Assembly (NCBI GenBank): GCA_030533445.1
Contig: CM060068.1
Span: 15,653,479-15,717,478, forward strand
DNA: 64,000 bases
Direction: 5' to 3'
Origin: Cyprinodon diabolis
Lineage: Eukaryota; Chordata; Actinopteri; Cyprinodontiformes; Cyprinodontidae
Part shown: piece by piece, positions 11,953 to 22,829 of the stretch
Layout: the number at the start of each line of letters is the position of its first letter
How positions within the stretch are numbered: the stretch's first letter is position 1
The notes under the pieces: generated by a model
Seen by the model: the letters and a program-made list of their open reading frames with translations, nothing else
What the model was told of the DNA's origin: nothing
Database searches by the model: none
Translations under genes and position numbers: made by a program

Positions 11953-12154
11953 AATATTCTAATTTTCTGATATGATGAATTTGAGATTTTCATTTGTTGT
12001 CATTTGTAATCATCAAAATTAAACAAAATAAACATCTGAAATATATGAGTTTGTATGTAATGTATGAATATAATATACAAGTTTCACTTTTTAAATGGAA
12101 TTACTGAAATCAATCTACTTTTTCATGATATTCTAATTTTATGACCAGCACCTG
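11953..12154 (-). repeat. Right terminal inverted repeat of the intact Tc1-like element
   Basis: 202 bp, the apparent exact complement of 10543-10744, followed by the TA duplication. Confidence 0.93.
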
Positions 12155-12156
12155 TA

Positions 12157-13504
12157 TAAAGAACATCTCTAAACTATTTAGATAATAGGAAATTATTTTA
12201 AAAAAATGTGTTTGTCAAAGGCTAAAACTAGGAGGGGCTTACTTTATTGCTTCCTGCTCATTAGTGATAAGCTAAAATAGAGAATAACATTGCAAAAAAG
12301 GTCAATGTTCTGACAATAAATGGGGGCTGCCATCAGCTTTTTGCTGTGATCTGTAGTATCAAAAAATTGAGATAAGTGATGCTGCATTAGTCTGCAAATA
12401 CTGGATACGGAAGCATGCATGAGAGTTTGTTTTTGGGGGGGGTTTGTGCCAGGCATTTACCAGCACATCCCACAAAACACACAAAGGGATTATTTATAAT
12501 AATAGCGACTCACGTTGGGTTTAGCAAGAGTTTACAGTAGGATTACAAAGCAATCTAATGCTGAGTGGATTGTGTTTTAGTGCTGAATATCAATATTCAT
12601 ACCGAGGCTTAAGCATAGTTTTATTTCTGGAAAGACTCCTTCCATCTGCACAGCCTCTGATATCCAGTTCTTCTACTTAAGGCAATAGTAGCGGTGCTCC
12701 TTTGTATTCATGCATGGAGTCATTGTATGAATAATATTAATGCTATTACCAGTGTCTAGACAAATACCAGGGAAACGTCTTACATTGCAGAGGTCTCAAA
12801 TTCACTGTAAAGGCTCCCCTGGTTGTAAAGAACAGATTTCAACCATCCACCTTTTTGTTTTATAAAAGGACAACATGAAAAATGTGAAAATTGTAGAAAT
12901 ATATACCAAAATTAAATTTGAATGTTCAAGAAGATTGAATTTTTAGAATTAAAAAGAAATTGAGCCACTTAAATAAAATGATTGCAATTGTTTCTAAGTC
13001 AAGGTCCCCAAGGTTTTTAAGGGATCTTTTTAACATCATCTGTAGGTAATTTGATCTAATTTTAGTTCAATCCATGTTCCTAAGAATAAACAAAGTATTT
13101 AAACACCAAGGAAGAGTCAGTGTTATATGAATACATTTTAAATTAAATAAAATTATATTCTTAGAATGGCTCTTCAGGCATTGTATTACAAATAGGAAGT
13201 ATAAAAAATGGAAATGTTTCCTATTCATCCAGTTTTTCAATCGGTGCCAGTGTTTCTACGACAGAAGTTCTTTCTAGTTCCATCTTCGGAACAACTCTTT
13301 GCAGGACCAGAGAAACTGAAGGTGGTCAAACAAAAGTTAAGCAAAGGGTTGTGAACATAAAGTTAAAATCTTAGACCTGGTTTCTGTTTAAGGTTTAAAT
13401 AGAAAACACACAATAAAAAAAGCTGAGTTCAACACTTATTAAAAAAGGTTAGCAAGTTTGCCAATGTCCTGTTTAAAAACCCTTTTTCCACATACATACA
13501 TGCA
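12157..13504. other. AT-rich interval without recognisable genes
   Basis: No domain-bearing frame is visible. A G-run lies near 12435. The sequence just before 13505 contains CATG/CATA short repeats. Confidence 0.45.
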
Positions 13505-14170
13505 TGCATGCATAGGTAGGCAGACAGATACCCTGTCTACTTTTAAGGGCAGGCTTAAAAATGTCATTTTTAATAAAGCCGTCAGAGTGGCTCAGGTTAT
13601 CCTGAACTATCTCTATAGTTATGCTATTATAGGCTTAGACTGCTGGAGGACATAGGGACCCCTTTTTCATCATTCCGCTTCATTCTATCGCTATTCTCCC
13701 ATTTTGCAGAATTTGTTATTTCAATCTCTAATCCTATGATCTCTCTGCTTTTTCAAATAGTAGCTTTATCTGGCCTGTTCCTGTTTGTTGTGACACAATC
13801 CCGGGGAGAAATATCAGCTGTGCTGCTGCTATCAACACTTTTGTTTATTGATCTTCGAGCTCCACCTCTTTTTCAGTATAGTCCTGTTTCTCTTACTATG
13901 AATGGCTGGATGTACTCTCTTCATCCTCTGATATGCTAGTTGGCTCTTAGCTCGTCTGCCTGGCTGTGTGCTTCCTGGACGGGCTGCCTGTGGAGCTTGT
14001 TGACAGTTGCCTTTTGTATCTCTTCTTCTATCCGTACATCTGCTTCTGTCGCCTTGAATCCCAGTTGGCATTGGCAGATGGCCACTCACACGGAGTCCTG
14101 CTGGAAGTTTCTTCCTGTTAAAATGGAGTTTTTCCTATCCACTGTCGCTAAAAGCATGCTCACACACATA
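13505..14170 (+). mobile_element. L2/Maui-like LINE remnant: tail of RT gene and 3' untranslated region
   Basis: The copy is colinear with 54.8-55.46 kb: the last codons of the RT C-terminal tail (DTLSTFKGRLK), then the 'GGCTTAGACTGCTGGAGGAC' block, a pyrimidine-rich stretch, the GGGGAGAAATATCA block, and the GGCAGATGGCC and CCACTGTCGCTA blocks. The 3' end is lost in a short TACATATA stretch. The small open frames here are chance frames in untranslated sequence. Confidence 0.75.
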
Positions 14171-14944
14171 TACATATATGTAAAACATGTAACAAAAAAA
14201 AGTTTTGCACAAACCTTTTTTCAGCTGAATCTATAAACACAGTTTGCAGTGGAGTTTATATACTGTTTATGTTGTCAAAACGTTGTGTTAACGTTCCTTT
14301 TAGAAACAATATACCAAATTCCTCACTTAATTTAAATAATGATACGACATTAAACTAGTGACATTAAGACAATGTAGAGAGCTAAAAACTAAGAAAGCAA
14401 ATCAAAAATGGATTCCAAATTGCATCAATGCAGCTGTAAAAAAATGAAGAAAAAAGGAAAAAAAAAAAGGGTATATGACAGATCTCAGGTAGTAAATCAG
14501 TTTCAAAAACTTGACTGGTCCTTGTCAAGGTTTACAGATGTTGTATTGGACCCAAATGCAGAGTAGAAGAGGCAGATATGATTACTTGTTAATTTAATGA
14601 AGAAATCAAAATAAAAAATCCATAGTGCAGACTCGATCTTAAAGAAAACCCAAGAACAAAACAACTAGGAGACAGTAGGCAGGAATAAACCTTAAGAATG
14701 ACGAGGATCCAGGAATGAGGAAGTGCACAGGAGGTGTATATATGCGAGACAGAACAAAGAGTGGGCTGATAGGGAGCAGGTTTAGACAGAAGTGATTAGA
14801 AGGGAGCTAGGAGAAAAGAGACTGGGGCAATGGTGCAACAGAGAAGAAATTAGAAATAAAACAATGTTTAAATATAACTTAATATAACAAGAACTACACA
14901 AAATGAAAAAGAAACCAATTACCTAGAAAACACAGAATGACATA

Positions 14945-15146
14945 CAGTGGGGCAAAAAAGTATTTAGTCAGCCACCAATAGTGCAAGTTCTCCCACTTAA
15001 AAAGATGAGAGAGGCCGGTAATTTTCATCATAGATATACCTCAACTATGAGAGACAAAATGAGAATAAAAAAAATCAAGAAAATCCCATTGTCTGATTTT
15101 TAAAGAATTTATTTGCAAAATATGGTGGAAAATAAGTATTTGGTCA
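14945..15146 (+). repeat. Terminal inverted repeat of the inactive Tc1-like element
   Basis: About 202 bp from CAGTGGGGCA to TATTTGGTCA, near-complementary to 16351-16550. Confidence 0.88.
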
Positions 15147-15162
15147 ATAACAAAAGTTCATC

Positions 15163-16184
15163 TCAATACTTTGTTATATACCCTTTGTTGGCAATGACAG
15201 AGATCAAACATTTTCTGTAAGTCTTCACAAGGTTTTCACACACTGTTGCTGGTATTTTGGCCCATTCCTCCATGTAGATCTCCTCTAGAGCAGTGATGTT
15301 CTGGGGCTGTCGCTGGGCAACACGGACTTTCAACTCCCTCCAAAGATTTTCTATGGGGTTGAGATCTGGAGACTGGCTAGGCCACTCCAGGACCTTGAAA
15401 TGCTTCTTACGAAGCCACTCCTTCGTTACCCGGGCGGTGTGTTTGGGATCATTGCCATGCTGAAAGACCCTGCCAGGTTTCATCTTCAATGCCCTTGCTG
15501 ATGGAAGGAGGTTTTCACTCAAAATTTGACGATACATGGCCCCATTCATTCTTTCCTTCACACGGATCAGTCGTCCTGGTCCCTTAGCAGAAAAACAGCC
15601 CCAAAGCATGATGTTTCCACCCCCATGCTTCACTGTAGGTATGGTGTTCTTTGGATGCAACTCAGCATTCTCTCTCCTCCAAACACGACGAGTAGAGTTT
15701 TTACCAAAAAGTTCTATTTTGGTTTCATCTGACCATATGATATTCTCCCAGTCATCGTCTGGATCATCCAAATGCTCTCTAGCAAACTTGAGACCGGCCT
15801 TGACATGTACTGGCTTAAGCAGGGGGACACGTCTGGCACTGCAGGATTTGAGTCCCTGGCGGCGTATTGTGTTACTGATGGTAGCCTTTGTTACTTTGGT
15901 CCCAGCTCTCTGCAGGTCATTCACTAGGTCCCCCCGTGTGGTTCTGGGATTTTTACTCACCGTTCTTGTGATCATTTTGACCCCACGGGTGAGATCTTGC
16001 GTGGAGCCCCAGATCAAGGAAGATTATCAGTGGTCTTGTATGTTTTCCATTTTCTAATAATTGATCCCACAGTTGATTTCTTCACACCAAGCTGTTTACC
16101 TATTGCAGATTCAGACTTCCCAGTCTGATGCAGGTCTATAATTTTGTTTCGGGTGTCCTTTGACAGCTCTCTAGTTTTGGCCAT
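15163..16184 (-). pseudogene. Tc1-like transposase pseudogene
   Basis: The original start is the ATG at 16184-16182 ([10 protein letters not shown]), followed by the N-terminal helix-turn-helix ending [13 protein letters not shown]. Three lesions are visible. First, a TGA at 16016-16014 sits where the family has Arg, consistent with a CpG transition of CGA. Second, one base is missing at about 15985-15990, so the remaining frame is shifted. Third, the second catalytic Asp is Gly (GGC at 15456-15454, motif FQHGNDPKH). The first Asp (WSDETK) and the Glu ([10 protein letters not shown]) remain, and the spacing from the Gly to the Glu is still 34. The frame then runs to GYITKY and a stop at 15163. 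The product cannot be a working transposase. Confidence 0.93.
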
Positions 16185-16350
16185 GGTGGAGTTTAGAGTG
16201 TGACTGTTTGAGGTTGTGGACAGGTGTCTTTTATATGTATAACGGGTTCAAAAAGGTGCCATTAATGAAGGTAACGAGTGGAGGACAGAGGAGCCTCTTA
16301 CAGAAGAAGTTACAGGTCTGTGAGAGCCAGAAATCTTGCTTGTTTGTAAC

Positions 16351-16550
16351 TGACCAAATACTTATTTTCCACCATATTTTGCAAATAAATTCTTTAAAAA
16401 TCAGACAATGTGATTTTCTGGATTATTTTTTCTCATTTTGTCTCTCATAGTTGAGGTATATCTATGATGAAAATTACCGACCTCTCTCATCTTTTTAAGT
16501 GGGAGAACTTGCACTATTGGTGGCTGACTAAATACTTTTTTGCCCCACTG
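16351..16550 (-). repeat. Terminal inverted repeat of the inactive Tc1-like element
   Basis: About 200 bp, complement of 14945-15146 with few mismatches. Confidence 0.88.
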
Positions 16551-16632
16551 TACATCAAAGGGTAACTGAAAACTCAAAAAGAAACTTAAACAGAACCAAA
16601 AAGTGCACAAAGGGCAGAACCATGACAGTCCT

Positions 16633-19600
16633 GCCACTGGACTATAAGGGACAAGTTATAATGCAATGAGGAACTGCATTTGGATGATAAATGGCTTAAA
16701 AGGCAAAATGAACTGGTTACACAAATTGTTAGATTTTCCCTAAAACCCAACAAAACAGAATTTTGGGTTCCTTCCTGGATATAGCATACTTAAATCTCCT
16801 TAGTATTCCACAGACTTTTTATTCTGTTTCCATTAACTGGCTTTGGATCAAGACTTTCACTGATGAGCAGACTCTTCTATTATTCACCCCCTTTTGTGAC
16901 CGTATACTGTATCCATGGGACCAAGCCAACTGTGGGGATACTTACTTTAGGCTTAGTTTATTTGTTTTTGCTCTCTATCCCTCTCCCTGCCCAGTACAGT
17001 TTTCCTGAGATTTATCAGAGATTGTGTAGATTCATGGTTTCCATGGCATCTGAAGTCAACAAACTGCTTTAGCAACACTAATCCACATCTAAAACTCCCA
17101 TAGACCTTTAAGCAGAGCAGCAAACAAACACTGACCAGTTTTACACAAGTAGGCTACTGTTTCAATAACTTTATAAAATATATTATTAATCTCTTTTTTA
17201 ACTGTGCTGGGCATTGAACGACATTTATTTCTACTTAAAACAGACTAAATCTAAATTTATCTCTAAAGATGAAAATCGAAATAAACTGAATTTATGACAA
17301 AGTCATCTGAAAATGTAAATTTGGAAACAGACATGGGTTCATCGGCAGCTACGGCACCAACGCCCACATCTCTGCAGTCAAAAAGACAACTTATCTAAAC
17401 AAAACCCCTCAAGGTCAATCTCTTCACTCCTTCCTGGTGGTAAGTAATCCATTAAGAGCTCGTCTTTCTCTTAACTGCTGGCATATTTGGGGTGGCAGTA
17501 CAGGGGAGGGCTGTACTAAGATGTCAAAACTGTCAACATGGGCCTGTGATGAAGCCAAAACACTGCCATTACCATCATGTGAGCGGATGGGTTAATTATA
17601 AGATTTGGTTTCTAACATGGAGCCTTTCAGAGGAAGAGCGGACTGCATAACCACTAATTAGACGTAAATCGTTCAACTTAAGTAAAACTGTAGGGATCTG
17701 GGATGAATAAACAGCTTACATAATTACATTTTGTGTGGTTTATTTTCAACCTTCATACCGACATTCAGAGATGAATCTTTAGTTGATTTATTTATTTTTT
17801 TATTTTTTTTTGCCTCATTTTGGATGGTTTACAAAGAAATCTCAACAACAAAAAAGGAAACTGTATATTACAAAGGTTATACCAGAGTCAAGAGGCCAAA
17901 GGATTTTTTTTTAAATACAACAAAAAGTTATGGATTGAAATCTCAACTGGGAACTTCCATCTCGATCTTCCATGCTATCCTGCCAGTAGGTGCCAATTTA
18001 GGCCATCCAGTTATTTTTGGGACATGCAACAAAAAAAAAGCCTTATTCTACCATCACAAACATTAATATGAGGAGTCTGCAACTGGAACTGTAATTTAAT
18101 TATGATCTGCATATTGATGAAGGTGTGGTTTGCACACAATGTCTGCTGAACTGTAAACCCAAATCTTTGCACCTACTTTGAAGATCTGCTCGGGACTTAG
18201 AAACTTGTTGCGCCTGTTTTAAGCTGCACACTTCCTCTAAAGATCAGAACCCAAACATTATTTATACATACATACATAACAGTATTATTAATTGATGTGC
18301 TGTAGATACATCTAAAGGTGGCATTCACAAATCAATATCTAATGTGAAGGGACCATAACTATCAGTTATCAGCTGTCTCCACAGACACAGATCTAACGAA
18401 ACACTGATAAAAGTCCTGCTAAAATCTTAACTGAAGTGCTAAGTTTGCTTTGAATGTAGCTGCTGTAACAGCAAGTCGTTGCCCAGTCGATGAGTTAGAA
18501 TGAGTCATGCTTCACAAGCAGGGACTGAATAAAGAAAGAACCAATCCCTCAGGAACACTCTCACATTCACTAATGTATTAAACCTATGACTAAGCATGCA
18601 ACACTCACAGCCTTTGACTAAGAGAGTCTGAAGTACCATTTCATGAAGTGTGGGCCATGATAGCTTCATTATTCACATAAAAGGTTAACACAGGCTTGTG
18701 GCTATACTTGCCCTGGAAAAGCACACAGGAACAACTGATCCTTACTTTCAAATAGACACACTTTGGAACACAACATATAGTAAACTATTGCCTACAGTTG
18801 GCTCAGCCTCTACATCAGTATTCGCTCTGTCTGATTACAATTAAAATAGTCACGCTTGTTTTCATGCAGTCTAAGCACAGCGACCCCAAGGCTGAGAATG
18901 GCTCACTTGTTTGTTGTGGTCACAATGACAAAAGGGCTTTCAATAGCAAGCGCCTGTGTCAGCGGAGATAGAGAGTCGTTTCTTCTCCAGCCAAAATATT
19001 AGCAGATTAGTTTAGCGTGCAATGCGGGAGCTAAGAGGTTGTGGGTTCAAATGCACCATGCAACACGCGTCACAAAAGGACAAAAGGTCAGGGGCTTTGG
19101 GTAATTTATGAGCTCATAAGCCTGGAAGATAGTTTTTTTCTGGTTAAAATGATTCAATAATTCATGTGAACAAGAACATGACAACCACTACAGTCTGAAT
19201 TAATCTCAACGAGGAGAAAACTAAAACCAACTCTTTCATGTCATCCTGTGTTTCTTTTGTTCCAAACATAATTCCAAGAAACACCTGAATCGTTAATCAG
19301 AAAGTTCAAAAAGGTTTACCTGTTCAGAAAGGACCAATATATGGTTATGTACCTTCATAAATCTGTTTTGTACAAAAGAACAAAAACAACTAAGAGATTT
19401 GCAATTGAATAAATCCATTAATATCACCTAAGAGATCACATACGCCAAATAGCACTTTATGCTCAAAACTGCTTGATTTCAATGAAACACTAACCTCTTT
19501 TTATGACAGTATTATCCAATCCGTCACCAGGCTTAGATGGAGACTGATGACTCGTGGTGAATCCTAAAAGGGAGAAGCCTCCAGAAGAAGACGATCACTA

Positions 19601-19722
19601 ACGGTTAACTGCAAACCTATCAAGACATGGCTATCTGTCTAAACTGCAGGCAGGTCTACAAAGACATTGATAAAAAAAAGCAGCATGGAGACCCAGAAGC
19701 TGCAAGATCTAAAAAGTACATT
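16633..19722. other. Interval without recognisable genes
   Basis: No family-bearing frame was found. A tRNA-like SINE scrap may lie at about 19005-19075, where 'GTGGGTTCAAATGC' resembles a Pol III B box. The block 18885-18960 is of mixed composition with ACAAT and GACAAAAGG words and could be conserved non-coding DNA. T-runs and A-runs occur near 17805 and 18031. Confidence 0.4.
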
Positions 19723-19730
19723 AACATCAG

Positions 19731-20412
19731 CAGTGATGGGACTAATGGCGTTGAAAGTAATGGCGTTACTAACGCCGTTACCTTGTTTTAGTAACGAGAA
19801 ATCTAAATAATTACTTTCATTGTAACTATAACGCAGTTACCATTGCAGACACCCCGTTACTGCGTGTTACTCAGGTCGCACAATGAACCTTTTTTCATGA
19901 TAGGACTCGTGCGCGCCTTGTCATGAGAGAGGGGAGGATGAGAATGGCTGATCAGTTGGGTAGGTGGGTGTTTCCGCTGGCGGGTGTTAACGTACAGCAC
20001 ACACAGAGAGATGGAGAGTCCAGCAGCAAAACAGCGTTTTCCAGATGGAAATACCGGTGTTACGTCGAGCTGCGTTTCCCCATCACATACGGTTTCCCCT
20101 GCATCTCCGCACAGCGCGGCGGCACGATTCACCGCGCAAGCGACAGGTTGCAATTAATGCTAAACTCTCTGCAGGTTCTTGTCTTTGTCATCCACTCTAT
20201 TCAGCTGGCTTTGGAAACACACGGCGAGAAGGTGGGGGCTGGGTGGTGAGGGTTACAGGGGCGAGAAACGCAAAAGTAATGCAATAGTTACATTTACTAG
20301 TAACTAGTTACTTTTATTGTGGAGTAACTCAGTTATTAACTCAGTTACTTTTTGGGAGAAGTAACTAGTAACTATAACTAATTACTTTTTCAAAGTAACG
20401 TGCCCAACACTG
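19731..20412. mobile_element. Non-autonomous hAT element (MITE), 682 bp
   Basis: The ends CAGTGATGGG and CCCAACACTG form an imperfect inverted repeat. AACATCAG flanks both sides exactly (19723-19730 and 20413-20420), the 8-bp duplication diagnostic of hAT. The subterminal regions repeat GTTACT/AGTAAC words many times, a pattern typical of transposase-binding regions. The interior (about 19870-20250) is GC-richer and has no recognisable protein. Confidence 0.9.
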
Positions 20413-20420
20413 AACATCAG

Positions 20421-21866
20421 GGGTAATTAAGCAGGTGGAGTGGATGGGAAGACTGATAGAGCTAAATATAGAGGAATCCTGTAAGCAAATCTAATATGTT
20501 GCAGCAGAGCTAAGTTTGGGTGGTTTAGATCAAAGCATATTCATGTGTTAGAATTATCCAGTCAAAGTCCAAACCAAAATTTGATTGACAATCTTCAGTG
20601 AGACATTATTGATTATGTAACGAGACGCCCCGACGGTTCAATTTAAAACATACAGTAAGAAAATCCAGAGTGTGAGCCATTCTACACAACATCTTTAAAA
20701 GCTCTAAGTGCAATTACATCACAAGGTGGTTCTTCTGAGTACTGTGCAAATTTCAGATTTTATTTCCAGGGAATTTGAAAACAACAGGACATTTTTTACT
20801 TCAGTTTGTGGTACTTTGGATCCTCAGAAACCACCAACAAAATAAGAAAATGCAAATAGGTTGAAGAAATGTCAAGGTTTTTGCAAGTCACAATTAAATT
20901 TAACATTAACTAAATAAAATCATAAAACAATAACATGAGTAAACTAGTAGATGACCCTGCTTTGGGTGCTGACAAAAAGACGAATGGGGGCCCATCAGAT
21001 GCCTGAAACAAAATCTCCTCTGTTCTCCGAATAATATAAACTTGTGAGAAAGAAAAACGGTAGAGAAAGAACTTGCATCTATTAATAGTGTCTATAAATA
21101 GAATGAACACATGAATATTTCCCAGCAATTAGTCATGAATTCTGGCCGTGGTGAGAGGGGACATGAAGGCTGGCATGACAGAGGAGGATGCAGAGGGATG
21201 GGAAGGGAGGAGCAGCCCATTGACCCCATGACATCCTGCTCATTTAACAAACTTGTATACTTTCTCAAAGTATGTAACCCTAATGAGTTATGGTAGACTG
21301 TACAATTGACTTACTATTTAGTCATTCCATGCAATAGTCGTGATTACAGGCTGATTTTCTAATATAAAATATTTCTAATACAAAGTTTTGCTTGGAATTA
21401 GATTAAAATGTAATCGATTTTAAATGCATTAAAGAAAAGATATGTGATAAACATTAAGTGGCAATATCAATAAAAAATAGTGTATTTCTTCTTTAAATAC
21501 TCAACTGAGGCTGCGGAGGTGTCCCAGGTGTCGCTTCTCTTTTCTGCACCTAATGTGTTTGAGTCAAACCAACCTCCTGAGAAAACGTCTTTGCTTGGTC
21601 AAATAAACATTCCCACGGACAACTCGTCCTGTGCGTGTAATGAAAGGAGTGTCAACAACCTCCATTTCCATGAGACCGAGATACTTGCTGAGCAGCTCGT
21701 CTTCATTGCACCGATGCTCGAGAGAGCATTTAGCTCATCGTGTGCGAGGGGACGGTGGAGTCCAATTGGTCATCAGGGATAATATCTAAGTGTTGCCAGT
21801 GGAAAAAGCTTGGAATTTACCCTTTGTTGCATCTCAAAGCTCAATAACAAATTCTCATCTGAATTG
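20421..21866. other. Interval without recognisable genes
   Basis: A less AT-rich block at 21490-21780 stands out from its surroundings and carries an open frame of about 100 codons on the plus strand. It matches no family I know. It may be conserved non-coding DNA or an old exon. Nothing else is visible. Confidence 0.4.
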
Positions 21867-21874
21867 GTTGGACG

Positions 21875-22821
21875 TAGGGCTGGATGATAATTCAAAAACG
21901 ATATATATCGATCGATAGACGTGTGGCGCAACAGAAAAAAAAGAGTCGATAAAAGTTCGATAAAAAAGAAACACAGTTTTCCTTCCTTCTCATTGTAGCC
22001 TAGCATGTAGGTTTTTGTTAGTCACTACTTCCTCCCAACCAATCACAATCGCGGACCCAGGCACGCCGTCACAAAGCGCTGCCCTCTCAAACCACAACAC
22101 AGAGCACATGAAGATGTCGCAGCAAGGAGAGGAGGAGGAAATTGTTCCAAAGAAGGGTTTTTGTAGTTCGCCAGTTTGGCAGTATTTCGGTCATGGCAAG
22201 TCTGACAAAAAACAAACCACAGTCATCTGTAAAATGTGTAGGGAACCAGTGAAAACGAAATCTGATAACACAACCACCTTTTTTTTATCATCTCAGCCGC
22301 TCACACCCGCAGGAGTACGAGCTGTGTAATCCCCGGCGCGGCTCTCCTCCGAGGAATCTTCGGGAATTTCGGGAAAATATATATATTCAGTTCTGGGCAG
22401 TTTCCCACGTAGTTCTAACAATTGAGAGAAAAATGCTGAGGGGCCAGCAACTTCAAAGTAATAACTCAGGTTAAAGCAGGGGGGGGGGGGGGGGGGGCAT
22501 TTATTTGTTATATTTATTTCAGTCACTTTTCTGATCACTTTTGTTTATTCTTTGTCAGCATTTAATAACATAACTCAGGTCTCTTAAGTTATTTTTCTTT
22601 AAAACAATTCTGTTATGGTTAAAAAAGTTGGTTATATAAAGATTTAATTCGAAGTCTGTGTTTGTGTTCTTTATTAAAATTAAATCATTTAGCAATATTA
22701 TAAAAAATCCAGGCAGAGCTGCACATAAAATATGGTTTCAAATTTTTTCAATAATTATCGATATCAATCAATATGCATTTTTTTTTATCGATAAGCTTTT
22801 TTTTTATATCGCCCAGCCCTA
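21875..22821 (+). mobile_element. Internally deleted hAT element, 947 bp
   Basis: The ends TAGGGCTGG and CCAGCCCTA are inverted, with GTTGGACG on both sides (21867-21874 and 22822-22829), a perfect 8-bp hAT duplication. ATCGAT-rich words are frequent in both subterminal regions. The interior keeps the first part of a BED-finger transposase gene; the rest of the gene is deleted. An 18-base G run lies at about 22481-22497. Confidence 0.92.
22108..22352 (+). pseudogene. hAT transposase N-terminus with BED zinc finger, frameshifted
   Basis: The ATG at 22108 begins MKMSQQGEEEEI. A BED-type finger follows: SPVWQYFGHG with the conserved aromatic residues, then CKMC. The reading frame is lost in a run of eight T (22279-22286). 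In the next frame the finger continues with the His pair (HLSRSH) and PQEYE, so one T has been gained. BED fingers bind DNA in hAT transposases. The RNase H-like catalytic domain is absent. Confidence 0.8.
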
Positions 22822-22829
22822 GTTGGACG

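Larger units (their letters stand above)
10543..12154 (+). mobile_element. Tc1-like DNA transposon, apparently complete and intact
   Basis: The element is 1612 bp, starts CAGGTGCTGG, ends CCAGCACCTG and is flanked by TA on both sides (10541-10542 and 12155-12156), the Tc1/mariner target duplication. Each terminal inverted repeat is 202 bp. Comparing them base by base I found no mismatch. The internal transposase frame is uninterrupted with all three catalytic residues. All the parts needed for transposition are therefore present, which is unusual for a vertebrate Tc1 copy and points to recent insertion. Confidence 0.95.
14945..16550 (-). mobile_element. Tc1-like DNA transposon, inactive, nested
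   Basis: The element starts CAGTGGGGCA, ends TGCCCCACTG and is flanked by TA (14943-14944 and 16551-16552). Inverted repeats of about 200 bp occupy 14945-15146 and 16351-16550, with only a few mismatches, such as C/T in the GGCCGG/GGTCGG block. The transposase lies on the minus strand. This family is distinct in sequence from the one at 10.5 kb. Confidence 0.93.
14523..16627. mobile_element. TG...CA element with 5-bp target duplication, split by a Tc1-like insertion
   Basis: The left end TGTCAAGGTT and the right end AACCATGACA form an imperfect 10-bp inverted repeat. GTCCT flanks both sides (14518-14522 and 16628-16632). Removing the Tc1-like insertion leaves about 497 bp. TG...CA ends plus a 5-bp duplication fit a solo LTR; the inverted repeat is also compatible with a MITE. 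It contains the GGACCCAAATGCAGAG block common in fish repeats. No coding frame is visible. Confidence 0.6.

Noticed and set aside
15536..16057. Plus-strand open frame of 173 codons
   Set aside because: Shadow of the minus-strand Tc1-like transposase pseudogene.
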